Shown here one piece after another: positions 1 to 6,255 of a stretch of DNA of 10,396 nucleotides. The stretch is from Candidatus Dojkabacteria bacterium UBA2222. GTDB taxonomy: Bacteria > Patescibacteriota > Dojkabacteria > SC72. Position 1 is the stretch's first letter; each line of letters starts with the position of its first letter. Made by a program: the position numbers and the translations under genes. The DNA lies in the NCBI GenBank assembly GCA_002328465.1, contig DCUE01000015.1:5940-16335 (forward strand), written 5' to 3'. The notes beneath the pieces are model-generated. The model saw only the letters and a program-made list of their open reading frames with translations, made no database searches and had not been told where the DNA came from.

Positions 1-702
1 CAAGGGTTTGGCTCTATTGTTAGCCTCTTTCTTACAGTAATAATTCTATATACTTGGGCAATTCCTAAAATATTAGCAGGAGCAGATGTTATCTTTATTG
101 GTGTATTAACAGTAATTATTACATTAATAATAATAATGTATGCCTCCCATGGTTTCTCAATGAAAAGTACAATTGCCATCCTATCTACTGGAATTGGTAT
201 AACAATAGTTGCCATTTTAGCCAAAATATTTAGTAATTTAATAAAAGTAGATGGATCTGGTAGCGAAGAGGCCTTTATCTTACTTAGTCAAACTGGTGGA
301 AATATTAATCTTGGAGATGTGTTCTTTATTAGTATTTTAATTGGGGCTATGGGTATATTAGACGATGTTGTAATGAGTCAGGTTTCTGCAATACAGGAGC
401 TATACAAAGCGAATAGTAAGCTAACAACAACTCAGCTATATACTCAAGCAATGAATATAGGGAGGGACCATATTTCATCAATGGTCAATACTTTGTTTAT
501 TGCATATGCTGGTTCGAGTCTTGCCGTTGTAATGTTACTTACATACAGTAGTGGAGGTATTGGAAATATATTAAAAACAGATGTCATATCTGAAGAAATT
601 GTTAGAACTATTACTTCCAGTATTGGTATTTTGCTAGTTGTTCCAATTACTTCAATAATTGCAGCAAAATTGATACCTCATACAATATCTAAGAAAGTAT
701 AA
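1..702 (+). CDS. YibE/F family membrane protein, 5'-truncated by window edge
   Basis: This is the C-terminal 233 residues of a multi-pass inner-membrane protein. The frame is open from base 1 with no start in view, so the gene begins upstream; an ATG at 136 falls inside a membrane segment and is not the true start. Hydrophobic stretches lie at about residues 5-22, 26-46, 56-80, 103-121, 163-187 and 205-225. The YibE/F family signature is visible as an acidic-ended helix, GAMGILDD (115-122), then the conserved MNIGRDHISSMVNTL segment (about 151-165) and AYAGSSL shortly after. From family knowledge YibE/F proteins are poorly characterised membrane proteins with no firmly established substrate, so I give no specific function. 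The gene ends in TAA, and about 60 bp separate it from the next gene, which has its own -10-like box. Family assignment is confident; the role is unknown. Confidence 0.85.
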   Translation, partial: QGFGSIVSLFLTVIILYTWAIPKILAGADVIFIGVLTVIITLIIIMYASHGFSMKSTIAILSTGIGITIVAILAKIFSNLIKVDGSGSEEAFILLSQTGGNINLGDVFFISILIGAMGILDDVVMSQVSAIQELYKANSKLTTTQLYTQAMNIGRDHISSMVNTLFIAYAGSSLAVVMLLTYSSGGIGNILKTDVISEEIVRTITSSIGILLVVPITSIIAAKLIPHTISKKV

Positions 703-721
703 TGTATAGTTCGAATATTAT

Positions 722-730
722 TGATATAAT
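722..730 (+). promoter_or_regulatory. Extended -10 promoter element upstream of the AI-2E-family gene
   Basis: TGATATAAT matches the extended -10 consensus (TGnTATAAT) exactly and lies in the 61-bp gap after the YibE/F stop. No convincing -35 hexamer is found 16-18 nt upstream, which is acceptable for an extended -10 promoter. Transcription would start near 737. The same ten bases, TTGATATAAT, recur before the Mur ligase gene. The background is AT-rich, so the exact nine-base match and intergenic placement are the main support. Confidence 0.5.
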
Positions 731-796
731 TTGAAGATATAAAAATATTTTAAGATAAGAAGAATGAAGATATTAAATATGAACAATCAAGAACAA

Positions 797-802
797 AAAG
801 GT
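797..802 (+). promoter_or_regulatory. Shine-Dalgarno-like site favouring the ATG at 809
   Basis: AAAGGT lies 6 nt before the ATG at 809 and is the only reasonably spaced ribosome-binding-site match near any start in this window. It supports starting the AI-2E-family protein at 809 rather than at the upstream in-frame ATGs at 764 and 779. The ATG at 764 has no such site, but a weak -10-like TAAGAT lies 7 nt before it, so a leaderless start there is not excluded. Confidence 0.4.
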
Positions 803-808
803 AATAGC

Positions 809-1912
809 ATGAAATTCCGTAATCAAAGTATTAACAACAGTAATCGGAAGAAAACCGAGAAACCAGTATTTGTAATAGAGTTCTCTTGGAAATTGGTTTC
901 TTTGGTATTGATAATATTTGGTCTAATATTTTGGGGTAAACAGATATTAAATGTATTAGTATTTTTCTTCCTAAGTATTGTAATAATGTCAGTTGCTTTA
1001 CCGGTAGTTAATTGGTTGCAGAAAAAGAAGGTATCAAAGGGTTGGGCCATCGGAATAACCTACTCTATTGGTTTGATTCTTCTTCTTGCAATATTTTCCG
1101 TTGTAATATTACCCTTTGTAAGTCAAATAGATAACCTGTCAGAAAGTATTCCAATTTGGATCAAGAATTTCACATCAGATGTAAAGGGAATAACCATTGG
1201 GGATTTCAAAATTGATTCGAATACAATAAATCAGACATTGATTAGTTGGTTTGAGAAGTTAACTTCAATTGATAGCTTTGAAAATATTGCGAGTACTGTT
1301 GGGGGTGTATTTGGATGGGTAACCCTATTCTTTGCATCTATTGTGTTTTCTGTCTACTTAGTAATAGATCATAATAATGTATTGGATTTTGGATTAATTA
1401 GAATTTCTTCTGATGAGAAAAGGGCTAGGGTTAGGAGATTGGTATTAGATTTAGAGAATAAGCTTGGTAAGTGGTTACTTGGACAAACCCTTGTAAGCAC
1501 AATTGCAGGAACAGTATTAGGTTTGACACTTGCAATATTCGGAGTTCCTTTCGCATTACCAATGGGAGTTTTGATTGCACTACTTTCTGCAATCCCTACT
1601 CTTGGAGCTACAGTAGCATCAATTCCTCCACTTTTAATTGCACTAATTTCAAATGGTATTTGGAGTGCATTAATACTTCTTGCTATATTTTTGGTATATC
1701 AGCAGATTGAAAACAATTTCATTATCCCTAGAGTTATGGGATCAGCTGCAGGAGTAAAACCCATTCTTGTTCTTTTTACAGCAATTACCTTCTTAATTCT
1801 TTTTGGAGTATGGGGGGCTGTCCTTGCGGTACCTGCCATTGTTATATCTAGGATATGCTATGAGTTTTACATTGACTTGCAAAAAATTGAGGCGAAAGGT
1901 AGCATTAATTAG
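809..1912 (+). CDS. AI-2E family (PerM/UPF0118) membrane transporter
   Basis: This is a multi-pass inner-membrane protein of the AI-2E/PerM family; members have been linked to export of the AI-2 signal or to Na+/H+ antiport, and the substrate here cannot be read from sequence. It has 367 residues from this start, close to the family's usual 350-370; an in-frame ATG at 764 would give 382. The N-terminus is basic and Asn-rich, followed by paired hydrophobic segments, the short RGL-like basic loop (here KKKVSKGWAIG), a soluble stretch, and a C-terminal block of four or five membrane segments. Family hallmarks are ALLSAIPTLGA, the QQIENNFIIPRVMG motif and the closing FGVWGAVLAVPAIV. The start at 809 was chosen for its AAAGGT ribosome-binding site. 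The gene has a likely promoter at 722-730 and may be co-transcribed with the next gene, 37 nt away. Family assignment is confident; the start is moderately sure. Confidence 0.88.
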   Translation: MKFRNQSINNSNRKKTEKPVFVIEFSWKLVSLVLIIFGLIFWGKQILNVLVFFFLSIVIMSVALPVVNWLQKKKVSKGWAIGITYSIGLILLLAIFSVVILPFVSQIDNLSESIPIWIKNFTSDVKGITIGDFKIDSNTINQTLISWFEKLTSIDSFENIASTVGGVFGWVTLFFASIVFSVYLVIDHNNVLDFGLIRISSDEKRARVRRLVLDLENKLGKWLLGQTLVSTIAGTVLGLTLAIFGVPFALPMGVLIALLSAIPTLGATVASIPPLLIALISNGIWSALILLAIFLVYQQIENNFIIPRVMGSAAGVKPILVLFTAITFLILFGVWGAVLAVPAIVISRICYEFYIDLQKIEAKGSIN

Positions 1913-1949
1913 GTATATTTAGTTAAATAATCTTACTGCCTGCCCAGGG

Positions 1950-4529
1950 ATGTCAGAAACAGCAATAAAAAATAGGAGAGCCGTATACTTTTGGGAAGAT
2001 CATGCATATACAAAGTTAAAGGAATCTACTGTAGGAAGGAAAGGACTCTCTCTCTTTGAATTGAAGGATATGGATATTCCTATTCCTGATTTCTTCGTTA
2101 TTTCTTCAACGATTTTTGACAAACTAATTTCTCAAACACTAAAAAGAGATGCAAATGGGCTTTTGGAAAAGGGACGAAATCCTGATGAATCCGAAGTCTT
2201 GAAATCTTTCTTAAAGACAGATATAGATGAGGAAGATATAGAAGACATTATCTCCGCATATACAAGAATTTCTGGTTTCGTGGATGCTTGGGTTTCTGTA
2301 AGATCTTCAGTCGTTTTCCCTTCTAATCCAGAGGTGTCATTTTCGGGTATTTTTTCTACAGAGTTAAATGTAAGAGGTAAGAAGAATTTAATAGATTCAA
2401 TCAAAAGAATATATGCATCACTGTTTACAGATGATGTAGTTGCATATGCATCTTCAAAGGGAATTAATCTAGCAGATGTAAAATTGGCAGTTGTTGTTCA
2501 AAAAATGATACAAGCAGAAGTTTCTGGTGTAGCATTTACCATTGACCCAATTACACAAGATCCAAGTAAATTAAGTATTGAGGCCGTATTTGGACTTGGT
2601 GATACCATCTCTTTAGGAGAACTTACTCCTGATACATATCTTTTGAACAAGAGAGATCTAGGGATACTTGAGAAAAAGATTTCTCCCCAAGAATGGATGA
2701 AAATAAGGGCAGTCAACAAAGGAAATTCTAAAAAAGAGGCTACTGAAAGAGTAACAATTTCAAACTCTTGGAGTCATAGACAGAAGGTTGAGGATACATA
2801 CTTAAAAGAGATATCTAAAATATCTTTGATTGTAGAAAACAAGCTCAGGAAAGCTCAGAATATTGAATGGGTCATGTCAGGTGGGAAAATATGGGTATTA
2901 CAGAGTAAAGATTTGTATGAAAAGTACACCCCTGATCAAATCAAATTAGAAAGTGCAAAGAGCTTTGATACTTTGGGTGAAGTTCTTAAGTGGAGTTTAG
3001 AGAAATATCAAGGGATAGGGATGCTAGAAGACAAGGCGGTTCAAAATGCACAGAGAATTGTGAAAGGTAATAAGCATGAATACAGTCCTTTAACTGAGAA
3101 ATTGATTAATATTGCAAAGGGGAAGGTAAGAAAGGGAGAAGAAGATGAGAATAAACAGATTAAAAATATCGATGAATTTGTGTTGAAGGGGTTGGGTGCT
3201 AGCTTTGGAGTTGTAGTCGGGAATATCAAAATAGTTGAGAAGGATAACAAGATTGAAGTTAATAAAAAAGATATCCTTGTATTGAAGGAGTACTTCTCTG
3301 AGGTTGAATCTCTAATTATAAATTCTGGAGGAATAATTCTTGAAAGTGGAGGTATAACAAGTGATACAGCAATACTGTGTAGAGAGTTTGATATACCTGC
3401 AGTAGTTGGTGCAGCTAATGCAACAACTTTATTCAAAAATGGTCAGTTAGTAAGATTAGATGGAAATACAGGTAGTATATATATCGAAAAGGAAGAATCT
3501 TCAATTCCTTTACCATCCCATCCAGTTGTTGAAGCATACAAAGATGAGAGTCTTTCAGGTATTGATTTCCTCAAAGCAGAAGAGATTAGTGAGCCTGTTG
3601 TTACTGATTCAAAGGATGAAGAGGAGTATAAGATACCTCATGATATGAATCTGTCTCCTTGTGCAACTAAAGTGTTTCTAAATCCAATTGATGATGCTAA
3701 TAAACTTGTTGATATAGTTGGGAATTCACATGGGTTAGTATTTGTTGATTTTGATAAGATACTAATTGAGAATGGTAGGCACCTACTGGCATATGTTGAG
3801 GATAAGAAATTTATTGAATATTCCAAAGAGATTTCAGAGAAAATCTGTAAATATGTTGATTTAGCAGAGGGTAATCAGGTTGTACTAGCAATTGGTTCCT
3901 CTATGGTATCTGACTTTAGGGCTTTAGTGAAAGGGAAACAGTTTGAGAATGACCAATTAGAAGATTCTGTTCATGGCCTTGCCCATTATCTATCAAATAA
4001 AGAACTTCTTAGCAGAATGATCAAGATATTGAGAAGAGTACGAAACATATATAAAAGAAGAAATGTAGATGTTGGTATATATTCACCGATGAATGCAAGT
4101 GCAATGACTGAGTTTAAGAAGAGTTTACTTGCAGGTGGATTTAGAAGAACTGCATCTTTTAGAATATATGCAATTTTAGATAATCCAACGGATGTGATTC
4201 TTGCTGATGAGATTCTAGATGTAAAAATAGATGGTTTAATACTTGATATGCCCAGGATAGTGAAATTAATGCAAGGTTTCGATTTCAATGATGCAAAGGC
4301 TAAATATAATTTGGGTACGAATAGTTCTCTTAAAGTTGTAGATACAGTATGTGATATTTCAAAATCTCCCTCTAAAGAAGTAATTGTAATTACTGAAGAC
4401 AATAAGGATTTAGTTAAATACTGTGTTCAAAAAGGTGTATACGGTGTTTCTGTTCTTCCAAATAGTGTGAAAGATATTCGTAAAGTAGTATCCGAAGAGG
4501 AAGCGAAAATCATCTTGAGTAAAAAATAA
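1950..4529 (+). CDS. PEP synthase-like protein, probable pseudoenzyme (catalytic residues lost)
   Basis: This 859-residue protein has the PEP synthase/PPDK domain order. An ATP-grasp nucleotide-binding domain spans about residues 25-322 (GRKGLSL, SVRSS with R118, SGVAFTIDP, GLGD at 215-218, IEW with E306, LQSK). A charged linker follows, then a phospho-histidine swivel domain (about 413-516) and a degenerate PEP-binding TIM barrel (about 568-855). In true family members the swivel motif reads GG-x-T-x-H; here it is GGITSDTAILCRE, with Asp472 where the phospho-carrier His should be. In the barrel the usual Arg (GLLR), the NPxLGWR Arg, the SxGSND metal-binding Asp and the catalytic Cys (CGQ) are not found; the matching segments read GLVF, HGLA, LDMP and VITED. 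The alignments are from memory. The ATP-grasp part is better kept, though Asp to Asn (304) and Arg to Lys (320) changes occur. Pyruvate-to-PEP conversion looks unlikely; a regulatory, scaffold or altered nucleotide-binding role is possible. ATG 1950 is the first available start; AGGG abuts it, too close for a normal ribosome-binding site. Do not annotate as ppsA without caution. Confidence 0.85.
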   Translation: MSETAIKNRRAVYFWEDHAYTKLKESTVGRKGLSLFELKDMDIPIPDFFVISSTIFDKLISQTLKRDANGLLEKGRNPDESEVLKSFLKTDIDEEDIEDIISAYTRISGFVDAWVSVRSSVVFPSNPEVSFSGIFSTELNVRGKKNLIDSIKRIYASLFTDDVVAYASSKGINLADVKLAVVVQKMIQAEVSGVAFTIDPITQDPSKLSIEAVFGLGDTISLGELTPDTYLLNKRDLGILEKKISPQEWMKIRAVNKGNSKKEATERVTISNSWSHRQKVEDTYLKEISKISLIVENKLRKAQNIEWVMSGGKIWVLQSKDLYEKYTPDQIKLESAKSFDTLGEVLKWSLEKYQGIGMLEDKAVQNAQRIVKGNKHEYSPLTEKLINIAKGKVRKGEEDENKQIKNIDEFVLKGLGASFGVVVGNIKIVEKDNKIEVNKKDILVLKEYFSEVESLIINSGGIILESGGITSDTAILCREFDIPAVVGAANATTLFKNGQLVRLDGNTGSIYIEKEESSIPLPSHPVVEAYKDESLSGIDFLKAEEISEPVVTDSKDEEEYKIPHDMNLSPCATKVFLNPIDDANKLVDIVGNSHGLVFVDFDKILIENGRHLLAYVEDKKFIEYSKEISEKICKYVDLAEGNQVVLAIGSSMVSDFRALVKGKQFENDQLEDSVHGLAHYLSNKELLSRMIKILRRVRNIYKRRNVDVGIYSPMNASAMTEFKKSLLAGGFRRTASFRIYAILDNPTDVILADEILDVKIDGLILDMPRIVKLMQGFDFNDAKAKYNLGTNSSLKVVDTVCDISKSPSKEVIVITEDNKDLVKYCVQKGVYGVSVLPNSVKDIRKVVSEEEAKIILSKK

Positions 4530-4587
4530 CTTCAAAACAGTAGTATGATTTTTTTTAAGCCAATTTTGGTCATTATATCGATATTTT

Positions 4588-4596
4588 TGATATAAT
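4588..4596 (+). promoter_or_regulatory. Extended -10 promoter giving a predicted leaderless Mur ligase mRNA
   Basis: TGATATAAT is a perfect extended -10 element, and its last base is separated from the ATG at 4604 by only 7 nt (TATTGGT). Bacterial transcription usually starts 6-8 nt after the -10 hexamer, so the transcript should begin at or one base before the A of the start codon. No Shine-Dalgarno site precedes the ATG. The weak TTGGTC at 4566-4571, 19 nt upstream of the hexamer, is the best -35 candidate. Confidence 0.6.
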
Positions 4597-4603
4597 TATT
4601 GGT

Positions 4604-6208
4604 ATGAAACAGGTAGATATAGATAATATTAAGAATGTAATATGCTTAGGAATTGGAGGTGGTGATGTATATTATATTGCGAAATTTTTCTTTTTCTTAG
4701 GTAAGGATATAAAGGGATTTGATATCCGAGAAAGTAAAAAGACTAAAGATCTAGAAGATTTTGGTGTAAAAATATTTTATAAAAACCCTAGTGGGAAATT
4801 ACCTTTGGCCGACTTAGTTGTATATTCTGATTCTCTAGCAGATTCTTTAATAAACAAGATTAAGGAGAAAAATAGAAATACATTTTTTATTGAAGCTGGT
4901 GAATTAAAAAGGTATTTGCTGAACCTCTTCCAATCGAATGATTTAAATTCCAAACAGATAGAAGCGTTAGTGAAATGTGATATGTTTCCACTATTTAATT
5001 TTGATAGTGGGGAGATGAAATTAATTGGAATAACTGGAACAGATGGAAAAACAACAGTAGTCTCAATGCTTTATCATCTGTTATCGAAATTATCATACAA
5101 CCCCGGAATGATAAGCACTGTAGGAATGTATATTGGGAAGGATAAAGATGATATAGGATTTCATGTAACCACACCCTCTTCTCATTCAATATTAGAAAGT
5201 TTAGAACTTATGAAGCAGAAAGGTTGTACACATGCCATTATAGAGTGTACTTCACAAGGTTTATATATGGGTAGATTGGCAGGATTAAAATTCGATGCTG
5301 TGGCATATACGAATATTAAGAGAGAACATCTAGGGTATCATAAGAGTTGGAAGAGATACGTTGATGCTAAATCTTTATTGATTAGGGAAAACTTAAAGGA
5401 AAGAGGATATGCAGTATTAAATATTGATGATACAAGAGGTTACAAATATTTGAATAGATTTAATGGTAAAAAATTGTACTATTCAATGAAGAAGAACTTA
5501 ACTGGAGTGGGAAATCTTCTGAAAGCAAGAAACATAGGGGAAAGTGTTAAGGGTATATCTTTTGAAGTATCAAATCAAAAAATAAACATTCCAATTCTCG
5601 GTAAGTACAATGTAAGTAACTCACTTGCTGCGATGTCTGTTCTAAAAGCACTAGGTATAGATGAGAAGGATAGTGCCCCACTCTTTCAGGATTTCCCAAC
5701 GGTCGAAGGCAGAATGAATATTCTTCAGAGAGAGCCCTTTAAAGTGATAATTGACTTTGCACATACCCCCAATGGTCTATTAAATGCTCTGAAATCAGTA
5801 AGGAAAATTACTGGCGAAAACAATAAAATCATTCTTGTTTTCGGATGTGCTGCAAAAAGAGATGAATATAAGCGTCCTGTAATGGGAAGATATGCAAAGA
5901 GGTATGCGGATATCACAATTTTAACTGCAGAGGATTGTAGATCTGAAAGTCTAAAGAAGATAAACGACCAGATAGAGAAAGGGTGGAAAGAGTTTAAGAT
6001 AGCAAAGAAGAGAGATCTAATCAGGTTTGATAATGATAAAGAGAATGTTTCAGTAAGAAGAAGGGCAATACAGAAAGCACTTTCATTAGCAAAAGATGGT
6101 GATACAGCATTGATAACGGGTAAAGGCCATGAGAAGAGTTTGTGTTTTGGATTGGTTGAATATCCATGGAGTGATATAGAGGAAACAAAAAAAATTAATA
6201 TCCATTAA
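4604..6208 (+). CDS. murE: Mur ligase: MurE-type peptide ligase with MurC-like N-terminal domain
   Basis: This ATP-dependent cytoplasmic ligase of peptidoglycan precursor synthesis probably adds the third stem-peptide residue to UDP-MurNAc-L-Ala-D-Glu. It has 534 residues. The N-terminal domain (about 10-105) resembles MurC, with GIGGGD (17-21), then FLGKDIKGFDIRES and LPLADLVVYSDSL; typical MurE has a different N-terminal fold. The central domain is MurE-like: ITGTDGKTT (143-151, P-loop Lys149), VTTPSSHS, ECTSQGL where MurE usually has a SSH motif, TNIKREHLGYH (237-246), and YVDAKSLLI with Lys256 at the position usually carbamylated. The C-terminal domain is also MurE-like: VEGRMNI, DFAHTPNGL (384-392), FGCAAKRDEYKRPVMG (413-428) and GKGHE (506-510). 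At the third-residue specificity site it reads EDCRSE (443-448) where DAP-adding enzymes have DNPR, so the retained Arg leans towards diaminopimelate, weakly. The gene has its own promoter abutting the ATG. The murE symbol is inferred from the central and C-terminal domains. Confidence 0.85.
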   Translation: MKQVDIDNIKNVICLGIGGGDVYYIAKFFFFLGKDIKGFDIRESKKTKDLEDFGVKIFYKNPSGKLPLADLVVYSDSLADSLINKIKEKNRNTFFIEAGELKRYLLNLFQSNDLNSKQIEALVKCDMFPLFNFDSGEMKLIGITGTDGKTTVVSMLYHLLSKLSYNPGMISTVGMYIGKDKDDIGFHVTTPSSHSILESLELMKQKGCTHAIIECTSQGLYMGRLAGLKFDAVAYTNIKREHLGYHKSWKRYVDAKSLLIRENLKERGYAVLNIDDTRGYKYLNRFNGKKLYYSMKKNLTGVGNLLKARNIGESVKGISFEVSNQKINIPILGKYNVSNSLAAMSVLKALGIDEKDSAPLFQDFPTVEGRMNILQREPFKVIIDFAHTPNGLLNALKSVRKITGENNKIILVFGCAAKRDEYKRPVMGRYAKRYADITILTAEDCRSESLKKINDQIEKGWKEFKIAKKRDLIRFDNDKENVSVRRRAIQKALSLAKDGDTALITGKGHEKSLCFGLVEYPWSDIEETKKINIH

Positions 6209-6242
6209 ATAATGCGAAAATCGTTTGTAAATATAGATATAT

Positions 6243-6250
6243 TGTATAAT
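6243..6250 (+). promoter_or_regulatory. -10 promoter element giving a predicted leaderless mutS mRNA
   Basis: A consensus TATAAT (6245-6250), preceded by TG, ends 5 nt before the mutS ATG at 6256, with ACAGA between. A start point 6 nt after the hexamer is exactly the A of the ATG, so the mRNA is predicted to lack a 5' leader. No ribosome-binding site is visible in the 47-bp gap after the Mur ligase stop. The -35 region is poor (TCGTTT or TTTGTA). Confidence 0.6.
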
Positions 6251-6255
6251 ACAGA

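Noticed and set aside
742..751. AAAATATTTT palindrome in the gap after the YibE/F gene
   Set aside because: A short A/T palindrome in AT-rich intergenic DNA is expected by chance and has no second copy nearby.
3041..3436. Minus-strand ORF of 131 codons within the PEP synthase-like gene
   Set aside because: It is a Ser/Ile/Phe-rich shadow of a clearly coding plus-strand gene, with no domain pattern.
3986..4402. Minus-strand ORF of 138 codons within the PEP synthase-like gene
   Set aside because: Same reason: complement of the coding frame, with low-complexity composition.
4530..4560. Possible terminator after the PEP synthase-like gene, with a run of eight T
   Set aside because: The only pairing found is a weak A/T stem that uses the T-run itself; there is no G+C-rich hairpin before the T-run.
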